Source: Hydrocarboniphaga sp. (GTDB taxonomy: Bacteria; Pseudomonadota; Gammaproteobacteria; Nevskiales; Nevskiaceae). From it: a stretch of DNA of 50,169 nucleotides. Position numbers and translations under genes: made by a program. The notes beneath the pieces are model-generated. The model had not been told where the DNA came from, searched no databases, and saw only the letters and a program-made list of their open reading frames with translations. The stretch spans positions 1-50,169 of the forward strand of contig NZ_JAQGNT010000015.1 in the NCBI RefSeq assembly GCF_028291725.1, given 5' to 3'. Of this stretch, positions 1 to 7,264 are shown piece after piece (within the stretch, counting starts at the first letter, position 1; the number at the start of each line of letters is the position of its first letter).

Positions 1-836
1 CGCCCGGCGATCAGCCGCAGATCCTTGGGCACCTGGTCGATCGCGATGCGCACGGGAATACGCTGGGCCAGGCGCACCCAGTTGAACGCGGGATTGATGT
101 TGGGCAGCAGATGCAGGCCGTCGGCGCGATCGCGATCCTCGATGCCCGCCGCGATGCTTTCGATGTGCCCGGTCATCGTTCCGGGCTCACCCATGATGCG
201 CAGGTCGACGCGCTGTCCGATCCTGACGCGTCTGAGTTTGGTCTCTTCGAAATAAGCTGCAACGTGGTAAGAGCTGCCATCCACCAGTGACAACACCGGC
301 CGTCCCGCGGCCACGTAGTCCCCGACCCGCACGCTGCGATCGCTCAGAAAGCCATTCACCGGGCTGACGACGACCGTCCGATCGAGGTTGAGCTGCGCGA
401 CGTCGAGCGCCGCCTCCGCGGTGTCGACAGCAGCCTGCGCCTGTTCCAATTTCGCGTGGCCTTGCTCGACGAGTTCGCGGGAAATTAGGTCCCTCAGCGT
501 GTGATCGCGCTCGGCCTCACGACGCGCCTGTGCGAGCAGCGCGCGGCGTTCCATCAAGGCGCTGCTGGCCTGGCGCAGTGCCAGCACGTATCGCGTACGG
601 TCGATGATGAACAGCACTTGCTCGCGCTGCACGGCCTGGTTGTCGGTGACCGCGAGTTCGGTCACCGGACCCGACACGTCGGGAGCCACCTGGATCACAT
701 CGGCGCCGATGCGCGCGTCGCGCGTCCAGGGTTCGTCGTGATAGTAGTGCAGCAGGTGCAGGGCGATGACCGCGGCGCCGGCGACGCTGACCAGCGTCAA
801 CAGCAGAGGTGCCGCTTTGCGCAGGAGTTTTTTCAC
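1..836 (-). CDS. HlyD/AaeA-type efflux periplasmic adaptor, C-terminus outside window
   Basis: This is the periplasmic adaptor of a tripartite efflux pump, linking the FUSC inner-membrane component to an outer-membrane channel. About 278 residues are visible and the end lies beyond base 1. The start is GTG at 836, which overlaps the stop of the DUF1656 gene (GTGA). A Lys/Arg-rich start is followed by one membrane anchor (about residues 8-30), then the sequence WTRDARIGADVIQVAPDVSG, typical of the AaeA/EmrA lipoyl-like domain. A hairpin rich in Ala, Glu and Arg follows, and then a second lipoyl half (LDRTVVVSPVNGFLSDRSV). It is the last visible gene of the operon marR-FUSC-DUF1656-hlyD. In the known AaeAB systems the substrates are aromatic carboxylic acids; the substrate here is not visible from sequence. 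Confidence 0.9.
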   Translation of the reverse strand, partial: MKKLLRKAAPLLLTLVSVAGAAVIALHLLHYYHDEPWTRDARIGADVIQVAPDVSGPVTELAVTDNQAVQREQVLFIIDRTRYVLALRQASSALMERRALLAQARREAERDHTLRDLISRELVEQGHAKLEQAQAAVDTAEAALDVAQLNLDRTVVVSPVNGFLSDRSVRVGDYVAAGRPVLSLVDGSSYHVAAYFEETKLRRVRIGQRVDLRIMGEPGTMTGHIESIAAGIEDRDRADGLHLLPNINPAFNWVRLAQRIPVRIAIDQVPKDLRLIAG

Positions 837-1045
837 AAGGATGGGATGCGGGTGGCGAGGGCGACCAGGCCGCCGAGGATGGCGACGAACAGCGCCAGGT
901 TGAACAGGGCCGGATGCCAGACCCAGCGATAGAAGCCGACGCGCAGCAACACCAGGCGCAGGCCGGCCTTGGTGGCATAGGCCATCGCCATGTAGGCCAA
1001 CAGCATCGGAAAGAACACTCCGTAGAGATCGAGGTCGGCATTCAT
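833..1045 (-). CDS. DUF1656 (AaeX-like) small membrane protein
   Basis: A 70-residue protein with two hydrophobic segments (about residues 9-30 and 45-66) and the start MNADLDLYGVFFPMLLAYMA, typical of the DUF1656/AaeX family. It sits between the FUSC transporter and the HlyD adaptor and overlaps both by 4 bases (ATGA at its start, GTGA at its end), so the three are almost certainly translated together. AaeX proteins always accompany aaeA/aaeB-type pumps; their biochemical role is not established. The family call is firm and the function is unknown. Confidence 0.9.
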   Translation of the reverse strand: MNADLDLYGVFFPMLLAYMAMAYATKAGLRLVLLRVGFYRWVWHPALFNLALFVAILGGLVALATRIPSL

Positions 1046-3093
1046 GGCACAGCGATGGGAAGTGCCGACGCCTGAGGCTGCGGCGGTTCTGGTGAGATCT
1101 CGGGATCGGTCGGCCTTTCAGGGAGAAAAGCCAGCCTAAGGCCGATCACGGCCTGCGCGGCTAAGAACTCGTGTGGGCCGCGCGAGTCAAGCAGTGCACG
1201 CGCCAGGCCCCTGCATTCGACGCTCAGCGACGAAGGCGCCTCGTGTTCGTCACCAGGCTCGTCAAAGAAGCTGCGAACCCGGTTCATCATCGCATCGACA
1301 CCCTGACGAAGATCGGCGGGCAGTTGCCGCTTGAGTGTTTGGATCTCCGACAGGACCAAGCCGACGCGGACATCGCGAATCGCATCGAGACCGTGGCCAT
1401 CGGCGAGCAGGCATTGCCGGGGCAGTAACTGGCCCAGGCGATCGAGCAGACGGGCCTGGATGACTTGCCGACCGTCGTCCGCGAGCTTGGATGCCATCAG
1501 GCACAGATCGTGATGGTTCGCTTTGGCCAGGCGGCGTGCGGCGAATTCCGTCCCGAACGGCCGCGTCACCAGCGTCCAGGTCAGCGCGAACACCAGGCCG
1601 ACAATGGAGGCGATCGCGTTGCTGGTAAAGGACTCGAAGTCGCCCGCATAGCCGTTGTTCAAGGTGATGGCGCTGATGGAGCCCGACGTGAACAGCAGCA
1701 CCGACACGTTGTGTTGCGGCTGATTGGTGAAGGCACCGGCGATGAGCAGAGGCGGCGCCAAGGCAAGCAGCAGGATCTCAAAGGTTTCGATGCCGGGCAG
1801 GATCGCGAACATATAGATCAGCGCGGTGGCCAGGACGATGTATTCCCAGAACAGGAAGCGGCTGATCTGCGGTGCCGGGCTGTCGGATGCCGCGAAGAAA
1901 GCGCAGGACACCGAGACCAGCATCACGCCGCCCGCGCCGATGACTGAGCCCGAGGAAATCCAGATCAGGCTGGCTGCTGCAGTGGCCAGCGCGGCGGATC
2001 CCGCGGCGAACAACAGGAGGCCATGATCGTAATGAGGCTCATGCACCAGCCGGCGTCTGAGGCGGAATGCGGGCGATGATCTCGTAACTACTGCATCGAC
2101 GATCGCTGCGCGCAGCTCCAGGCAATCCAGCCAGAGCCGGAGCAGCTCGTCCAGCCGGGTCAGGGCCAGCGCGCGGATCGCGGAGACTTCACCTCGTGCA
2201 TTGTCCGCCAGCGCAAGTTGACGCCCGCATTCGGCCAGCAGGTGCTCACCGCCGGCGGTGCCGATCTGGTCCCGACGCATCCATGCGGTGACCTCGGATA
2301 CGAGTTCGAAAACGTCTCTCGATTCGTTTTGGGCAGGCCCACTCGCCAATGCCGCCAGCGGATCCAGAAGGGCCGACACCTGCGGAATCAGCATGGCAGC
2401 ACATAGTCGGATTTCCTGGGCGAGTACGGCCTGCCGATGATGCGTGGTGTCGTAGGCGAGGTGCCTGGTCAAGGCGTCCATTGATGCGATGTCGGCCAGG
2501 AACGGCGGATGCGGTATTGACGCCTGATTCCAGCCGGCCTGCAGGCAGGCCCGAGCCCATTCGGCCGCATCGCCGAGTAGGCGGTCGATCTGCGGATTCA
2601 GCACCGAGGCGACGCGGCGCGGGAACAACGTCGTGTTGACGAGACTGGCGCAGATGATGCCGAGCACGATCTCCTCGCTCCGCGCCAGGGCCACGTCGAA
2701 AACCGTTTCGGGATTCGTCAGCGTCGGCAAGGCGATCAACGGCAGGCTGTAGGTGGCCAGCATGAAGACGTAGCTGCGCGGCGTGCGATCCAGCAGCGCC
2801 AGGTACAGAAAAACACCGACCCAGCCGGAGATCAGCAGGCTCAGAACGATCGGTGTATTGACGAAGGCCGGCACCAGCGCGACGGCGCCACAGGCGCCGA
2901 TGAGGGTTCCCAGCACGCGGTACACGGCCTTCGAGCGCGTGCTGCCCGACAGAGGATGCGACACGACGTAAACCGTTGCCACGCACCAGTACGGATTGGG
3001 CAGGGACAGGGAAAGCGCGATGTACAGGGCCAGGGCGGCCGCGGCGAAGGCCTTGCCCGAATAAAGCCAGTCGCGGGCATCCGGCAGGTTCAT
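1042..3093 (-). CDS. FUSC-family aromatic acid efflux permease (AaeB-like)
   Basis: A 683-residue inner-membrane transporter of the FUSC/AaeB family. It has two blocks of membrane helices (about residues 12-175 and 355-510), each followed by a soluble helical domain, which is the family's duplicated architecture. The N-terminal sequence NPYWCVATVYVVSHPLSGS is typical of FUSC proteins. The ATG start overlaps the stop of the marR gene (ATGA), and the stop overlaps the DUF1656 start. With the HlyD adaptor it should export small aromatic or amphipathic compounds from cytoplasm or periplasm. No outer-membrane channel is in the operon as seen; the TolC homologue at 35.5-36.9 kb could serve, which is inference. 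Confidence 0.93.
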   Translation of the reverse strand: MNLPDARDWLYSGKAFAAAALALYIALSLSLPNPYWCVATVYVVSHPLSGSTRSKAVYRVLGTLIGACGAVALVPAFVNTPIVLSLLISGWVGVFLYLALLDRTPRSYVFMLATYSLPLIALPTLTNPETVFDVALARSEEIVLGIICASLVNTTLFPRRVASVLNPQIDRLLGDAAEWARACLQAGWNQASIPHPPFLADIASMDALTRHLAYDTTHHRQAVLAQEIRLCAAMLIPQVSALLDPLAALASGPAQNESRDVFELVSEVTAWMRRDQIGTAGGEHLLAECGRQLALADNARGEVSAIRALALTRLDELLRLWLDCLELRAAIVDAVVTRSSPAFRLRRRLVHEPHYDHGLLLFAAGSAALATAAASLIWISSGSVIGAGGVMLVSVSCAFFAASDSPAPQISRFLFWEYIVLATALIYMFAILPGIETFEILLLALAPPLLIAGAFTNQPQHNVSVLLFTSGSISAITLNNGYAGDFESFTSNAIASIVGLVFALTWTLVTRPFGTEFAARRLAKANHHDLCLMASKLADDGRQVIQARLLDRLGQLLPRQCLLADGHGLDAIRDVRVGLVLSEIQTLKRQLPADLRQGVDAMMNRVRSFFDEPGDEHEAPSSLSVECRGLARALLDSRGPHEFLAAQAVIGLRLAFLPERPTDPEISPEPPQPQASALPIAVP

Positions 3094-3563
3094 GTCGCTG
3101 GGTTTTTCTTCCTGGGATCGTCGCGCTCGAATGCTTCCGCTGCCTCCAGCAGAGCCTGCTGCACCCGCACCGCGGCGGCGATGTCTGCCTCGGGCAGATG
3201 GCCCAGCGCTGTCTGGCGCAGCTTGACCATGTGCTGCTCCATCTGCTGGTACAGCGCGTCGCCGGCATTGGTCAGCCAGAGCCGCTTAGCGCGCCGGTCG
3301 GTTTCATCGGGCTCCCGTCTGACGAGCCCGGAATCGGCGAGTTGATCGATCAGCCGAACGAGAGATGGGCCGACGACGCCGACTTGTTCGGCCAGCGCCA
3401 CCTGATTGATGCCCTGATTGCGCCCGATCAAGATCAGGGGCGATGCGCAGGTGGCCGAGATGTCGAGCTCGTCCAGCGAGATGTCGAGGATGCGCATCCA
3501 TTGCCGGCTGGTCCGCGGAAGTGCCGCGGTGAAAGCGGCCAGAAGCTTGTCGATTTGATACAT
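3090..3563 (-). CDS. MarR-family regulator of the efflux operon
   Basis: A winged-helix MarR repressor of 157 residues when started at the ATG at 3563 (MYQIDKLLAAFTA). An in-frame TTG at 3584 would add seven residues, but that codon lies upstream of the likely transcription start, so ATG is preferred. The core LAEQVGVVGPSLVRLIDQLADSGLVRREPDETDRRAKRL contains the recognition helix and the wing DxRAK typical of MarR proteins. It is the first gene of the efflux operon, overlapping the permease start by 4 bases, so it is expected to repress its own operon and release DNA when it binds the pump's substrate. A matching operator lies just upstream. Confidence 0.9.
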   Translation of the reverse strand: MYQIDKLLAAFTAALPRTSRQWMRILDISLDELDISATCASPLILIGRNQGINQVALAEQVGVVGPSLVRLIDQLADSGLVRREPDETDRRAKRLWLTNAGDALYQQMEQHMVKLRQTALGHLPEADIAAAVRVQQALLEAAEAFERDDPRKKNPAT

Positions 3564-3599
3564 TCCTAAAATGATAGGATTCAAATCATTTCAATGCAA
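3564..3599 (-). promoter_or_regulatory. Promoter and MarR operator of the efflux operon
   Basis: Read on the minus strand, a -35-like TTGCAT (3599-3594) and a -10-like TATCAT (3576-3571) are separated by exactly 17 bases. A perfect inverted repeat AAATGAT/ATCATTT with a 9-base spacer overlaps the -10 box, as expected for an autoregulating MarR repressor. Only seven bases separate the -10 box from the ATG at 3563, so the mRNA probably starts at or next to the start codon (leaderless). The surrounding 40 bases are distinctly AT-rich compared with the genes. Confidence 0.65.
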
Positions 3600-3675
3600 C
3601 TTAATTGACGCGGATCTCTTTGTGCTGTCGGAGCGCGTCAGGGGGACGCCTCGTGGCGACGGCGGTGTTTAGGCT

Positions 3676-4323
3676 TTAAATGGAGTCGGCGTCTTCGGGC
3701 GACGTGGTGCCGCCGAATTCGGCAAGGGCTTTCTTGATGCCCGCCAGCACCCGCAGCAGTTCCTCGCGCTCGCTCAACGACATGAAAGCCAGCACACGGT
3801 CGTTGAACTTGGCTTCTTCCTGAACCAGCGTCTTCATGATCTGGCGTCCGGCCTTGAGCATGTAGACCCGTTTGACGCGTTTGTCGATCGCGTCGGAGCG
3901 GCGCTCAACCAAGTTCGCCGCCTCCAGCCGCTCGAGCAGCGGGCCTACTGCGGCCTTGCCGACGTTGAGCACGTCAGCAAGTTGTGTCTGCATCATGCCG
4001 TCCGAGCGAGAGAGATGGGCCATCACCCACCACTGTGCCCGGGTGATGCCGACCGGCTTCATGATCTGGTCGTAGGCGCTGCGACGCATGCGCGACACGT
4101 CGTGTATGTGAAACGCGATACGAATATTGAGTGGCAGAGAGTCGTCTGCGATCGCCCGCCACGAGGTCCACGGCACCATCAGGTTGCCACCGGAGCCTTC
4201 GGCTTCAGGATTTGCAGCCGCTTTCTTGCTCTTGACTGACAGGGTCTTGCCGCCTTTCTTCTTAGTGTCGACGGACTTGTTCGCCTTCGTAGAGGTCGTG
4301 CCGGTCGTTTTTCGGGTCGCCAT
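3676..4323 (-). CDS. MarR-family regulator with lysine-rich N-terminal tail
   Basis: The start is set at ATG 4323 (MATRKTTGTT); an upstream in-frame start at 4383 looks non-coding. The protein has 215 residues. Residues 1-40 form a low-complexity basic tail, with ten lysines and an arginine in the first 35 residues mixed with Thr, Ser and Ala, resembling histone H1-like or AlgP-like DNA-binding tails. Residues from about 55 on form a MarR winged helix: ITRAQWWVMAHLSRSDGMMQTQLADVLNVGKAAVGPLLERLE, followed by a wing with DAIDKRVKRVYML. Its target is not evident because the neighbours are a lipase (same strand, downstream of its own promoter region) and the efflux operon. An inverted repeat upstream may be its operator. 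Confidence 0.85.
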   Translation of the reverse strand: MATRKTTGTTSTKANKSVDTKKKGGKTLSVKSKKAAANPEAEGSGGNLMVPWTSWRAIADDSLPLNIRIAFHIHDVSRMRRSAYDQIMKPVGITRAQWWVMAHLSRSDGMMQTQLADVLNVGKAAVGPLLERLEAANLVERRSDAIDKRVKRVYMLKAGRQIMKTLVQEEAKFNDRVLAFMSLSEREELLRVLAGIKKALAEFGGTTSPEDADSI

Positions 4324-4649
4324 TATTGGGGTTGCTGCAAGGCCGGGTGCTGATGTGTAACCACATGATAACGAACGACCCAAGCTGTGCGTCGTTTTGA
4401 CGCCAAGGCCCTATCGAGCTTGAGAAAGGATGGTCGGTTGTGATCCGATGCCGCGCCGGAGGCCGTGCGACGATGGCTGCCCGTTTCTCGCGCTGCTCGG
4501 TCCGAACTACAAGCGAGTGGAGGCGGCTCAAGTGCGTTTTCTCTGGTGCATCGGCCAGCAGCATCTCAACCATCGTGGCATCCTGCATGGCGGTGCTTTG
4601 TCGGGATTGCTGGCCGCCGTTCACACCAGGTTTCGCCGCCCAAGCAAAG
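4324..4649. other. Intergenic region upstream of the tailed marR gene
   Basis: No gene is supported in these 326 bases; open frames here are extensions or shadows. At about 4353-4366 the sequence ATGTG-TAAC-CACAT forms a short inverted repeat, placed 30-45 bases upstream of the marR start on the minus strand, where an operator or promoter element would be expected. Nothing else stands out. Confidence 0.4.
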
Positions 4650-5780
4650 CTAGCCGAGCGGCGCCTGCAATGCCCTTTGCAGCGCGTCGAAAGCTTCGCT
4701 GCGATTCAACAGGTCCAGATGGTTCATGCCAAAGCCGATCCACTGCCATTCGGGATCGAAACTCAGGCTGCGAGCGCTGTCGGCGTCGTCGCCGAGCGCA
4801 CTCGCAACCGGCACCAGCCCGTCGCCGAGCAGGCGATCGTTGAGATCACCGGCGCGCTGGCCGGTGGTGGCGGCCAGCGCCGCGCAGTGCACGTTCGCCG
4901 GCAGCGGCAGGGCTTGCGGACGGCGTGTGCTGCGATCAAAGCGGTCGGTGTCGGCCCAGTCTTCGTCGATCAGGTTGCCGTGACGCAGGTCGGTGATCCC
5001 GGCGCTGCGCAGCTTGCCGAGCCCGGCCAGCGGCGCGCTGTAAGGGCTGATGTTGAGCAGCATCTGCAGACCGCTGCCACCGCGCTCCAGCGGCGCGCCC
5101 AGATGCGGTGTGCCGAGGAAGATCAGGCGGCGCAGACGCCGCGGCCAGCGATGCCCGGCGAGCGCCGCGTAGTGACAGGCGCTGCGAGCCAGCAGCCCGC
5201 CCATGCTGAAGCCGATGATGGCCAGTTCTTCGACCGGCACCGCGGACTGCTCGATGAAGCGCTCCAGCAACTCGGACAATTCGCGGCCGTTGAGCGACAC
5301 GTGACGGCCGCTGTTGTAGCGCAGATACGCGGCTTCGTAGCCGAGCGCCTCAGCCAGCGCGGCGCCGTGGTCGTGGCCGTCGCGCCGCCATTGCCGATCG
5401 GTCATGCACAGGCCGTGAATCAGCAGCAGCACACGCGGTTTCTGCGCTTGATCCAGGCGAATGCCGTCGCGGCGGATCTCCATGTCCGTGGCCAGCGGAT
5501 TGCCGGTTGCGGCCAGGTAATCGCCGAGCACGCCGTTGATTGCTCCGACGAGGGCGTCGCGGCCGAGGCCGCCATCTTGCAGGCCCGCGGCGTCGATCAG
5601 CGGCTGCAATTGCGCCAAGGCCAGATCCAGGCCCGATCCGACCCAGCCGGTGACCGTGCGGATGCTGCTGTAGACCAGCCCGGTGATGCCGCGAGTGCGG
5701 CCCGGCGGCACTTCGCCGAAAATCCAGGGCGCGCGCGAAATATTGCGGTGCATGTCTTCGACGATATGGGTGATCGCCAA
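4650..5780 (-). CDS. Lipase-like alpha/beta hydrolase; start uncertain
   Basis: The only conventional start codon in frame is TTG at 5780 (376 residues), but it has no clear ribosome binding site. The frame stays open 22 codons further upstream with protein-like sequence (SSDIRGATQLAVKATLAITH) that I believe belongs to the protein. An oxyanion-type motif LLLIHGLCMTDRQW lies near residue 120. The nucleophile elbow is GFSMGG (Ser192), followed by FLGTPHLGAPLERGGSG, typical of PGAP1-like and lipase hydrolases that act on esters, and a late His in GMNHLDLL. There is no signal peptide, so it is probably cytoplasmic. The open frame ends at a TAG that lies exactly at the edge of a 167-bp palindromic element, so the native start may have been lost or displaced. 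Confidence 0.8.
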   Translation of the reverse strand: MAITHIVEDMHRNISRAPWIFGEVPPGRTRGITGLVYSSIRTVTGWVGSGLDLALAQLQPLIDAAGLQDGGLGRDALVGAINGVLGDYLAATGNPLATDMEIRRDGIRLDQAQKPRVLLLIHGLCMTDRQWRRDGHDHGAALAEALGYEAAYLRYNSGRHVSLNGRELSELLERFIEQSAVPVEELAIIGFSMGGLLARSACHYAALAGHRWPRRLRRLIFLGTPHLGAPLERGGSGLQMLLNISPYSAPLAGLGKLRSAGITDLRHGNLIDEDWADTDRFDRSTRRPQALPLPANVHCAALAATTGQRAGDLNDRLLGDGLVPVASALGDDADSARSLSFDPEWQWIGFGMNHLDLLNRSEAFDALQRALQAPLG

Positions 5781-5846
5781 AGTCGCCTTGACGGCCAGTT
5801 GAGTGGCGCCGCGGATATCGGAGGAGAGAATGGCAGCACTCGCGGG

Positions 5847-6013
5847 CTAAGTGCCTCGGTTCCCAAGTACGATCACGAATCCGCGGCGGACTTTCGCGCC
5901 TGGCGGCGTTGCGACTCCTCGCCATAGCGGGGCTATGCCTCGTCGTCGCGCCTTGCCAGTCGCAAAACTCCGCGTGCGCCTTCGTGACCGTACTTGGGAA
6001 CCGAGGCACTAAG
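5847..6013. repeat. 167-bp palindromic element with 33-base arms
   Basis: The arms 5847-5879 and 5981-6013 are inverted copies matching at 31 of 33 positions (core GTGCCTCGGTTCCCAAGTAC). The interior is also imperfectly self-complementary around a CATAGC-GGG-GCTATG hairpin centred at 5930. The right interior half (CTCGTCGTCGCGCCTTGCC) recurs near 17.95 kb, so this is a dispersed repeat, probably a MITE or REPIN-type element. It has no coding capacity. The surrounding stretch 5781-6202 contains no gene. Confidence 0.75.
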
Positions 6014-6152
6014 GAATCAGGCCCGCAGTGTCCGGCTCAAGCCGGGCGCGGTGCAAGAAAGCGTAGCCACCAGATGCCGGCGCGGCGGCCAAGCCGCGGG
6101 CAGGGTTCTTGCTGTGAAACCGATTATGAAACCGACCATGAAACCAGCAGGC

Positions 6153-6183
6153 AAAAAAAACCGCGGCACGAGGCCGCGGTTCT
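6153..6183 (-). terminator. Rho-independent terminator of the cold-shock gene
   Basis: On the minus strand, AACCGCGGC-CTCGT-GCCGCGGTT forms a 9-bp GC-rich stem with a 5-base loop followed by a run of T residues. It lies 20 bases after the csp stop codon, a textbook intrinsic terminator. Confidence 0.92.
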
Positions 6184-6202
6184 TAATTAAGTCGGTTAAG
6201 AC

Positions 6203-6415
6203 TTAGAGCGGGCGAATCTGCGTCGCCTGCATGCCCTTCTGGCCGCGCGCGGCGGTGTACTCGACGCGCTGGCCTTCTTTCAGGGTCTTGAAACCGGAAC
6301 CCTGGATTTCCTTGAAGTGTGCGAAGAGATCTTCGCCGCCGTCGGCCGGGGTGATAAAGCCGAAGCCCTTGGCGTCATTGAACCACTTCACGGTGCCGGT
6401 AGAAACATTGCTCAT
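6203..6415 (-). CDS. Cold-shock protein (CspA family)
   Basis: A 70-residue single cold-shock domain (OB fold). The RNP1 motif KGFGFI and RNP2-like DLFAHF are both intact, as is the usual start [20 protein letters not shown]. It binds single-stranded RNA/DNA and melts mRNA structure after temperature downshift or during growth. A good ribosome binding site (AGAGGA) precedes the ATG, and an intrinsic terminator follows. The gene is monocistronic. Csp homologues in these bacteria are often constitutive, so cold induction is not implied. Confidence 0.97.
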   Translation of the reverse strand: MSNVSTGTVKWFNDAKGFGFITPADGGEDLFAHFKEIQGSGFKTLKEGQRVEYTAARGQKGMQATQIRPL

Positions 6416-6670
6416 TGATACATTCCTCTTGATAAATACGGGTAAAAACCACCCGAGGGGTGCAAGCGATCAAGGAACGCATCGAGGGATCTGAAGGCCA
6501 CCAAACCGGTGAATGTTTGGCGCTGGGAAGCCACACTGTGCAAACTTGAAGCGACTGCGGCAGCCACCATACGCTCCCCGAAAGCGGATGTCGATAGCCC
6601 CTCGTCGCCTGCTTTACCGGTCCACCGCGCCGCGGAACGGGGCCAAGGCCACGCTCCGCGACCAGTCCGG

Positions 6671-7096
6671 CTAGCTTTGCAGCGTCGCGTCCAGCGTGAT
6701 CTTCGCGTTCAGCACCTTGGAGATCGGGCAGCCGGCCTTGGCGCCGGCGGCGATCTCATCGAACTGGGCTTTCTCGATGCCTGGAATCTTTGCCTTCAGG
6801 ATCAGGTGGCTGGACGTCACCGCGTAGCCTTCGCCGAGCTTGTCGAGCGTGACTTCGGCATGGGTTTCGATCGTGTCGGGCGTAAAGCCGGCCTGGCCCA
6901 GTGCCAGTGACAGCGCCATCGAGAAGCAGGCCGCATGCGCCGCGCCGAGCAGCTCTTCTGGATTGGTGCCGGGGCCGTTTTCGAATCGGGACTTGAAGCC
7001 GTAGGGCGCGTCCTTGAGCACCCCGGTTTCGGTGGAGATGGCGCCGCCGCCTTCCTTGATGCTGCCTTTCCAGACTGCCCATGCTTTCTTCTTAAT
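6671..7096 (-). CDS. OsmC-family peroxidase, probable ATT start codon
   Basis: The family core is clear: GVLKDAPYGFKSRFENGPGTNPEELLGAAHAACFSMALS with the first redox Cys, and AGAKAGCPISKVLNAKITLDA with the second, as in OsmC/Ohr thiol peroxidases that reduce organic hydroperoxides. A GTG at 7021 would delete the first strand. The missing N-terminus (KKKAWAVWKGSIKEGGGAISTETG) is encoded in frame directly upstream and begins at ATT 7096-7094, seven bases after a strong AAGGAG Shine-Dalgarno. No ATG, GTG or TTG occurs between that site and GTG 7021. I therefore set the start at ATT, giving 141 residues, the normal family length. A lost ATG through a sequencing error is the alternative. Confidence 0.85.
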   Translation of the reverse strand: MKKKAWAVWKGSIKEGGGAISTETGVLKDAPYGFKSRFENGPGTNPEELLGAAHAACFSMALSLALGQAGFTPDTIETHAEVTLDKLGEGYAVTSSHLILKAKIPGIEKAQFDEIAAGAKAGCPISKVLNAKITLDATLQS

Positions 7097-7264
7097 GCAG
7101 GTTCTCCTTATTACCGTTGAACTTGTGCGGTTGAACGTTCCATCGCGTAGTCACCGAGTCTGGGAAATGGGTGGTGAGCCTGCGGTGAATGGCCTTTCGT
7201 CCGGTTCAAGTCCGCCTCCGACAGGCCGATACCGTTCGAACTGAGGCTAAACGGGGAGCGGGCT

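Noticed and set aside
4440-5927. 495-residue open frame on the plus strand
   Set aside because: Antisense to the lipase-like gene and running through the palindromic element; composition is that of a shadow frame.
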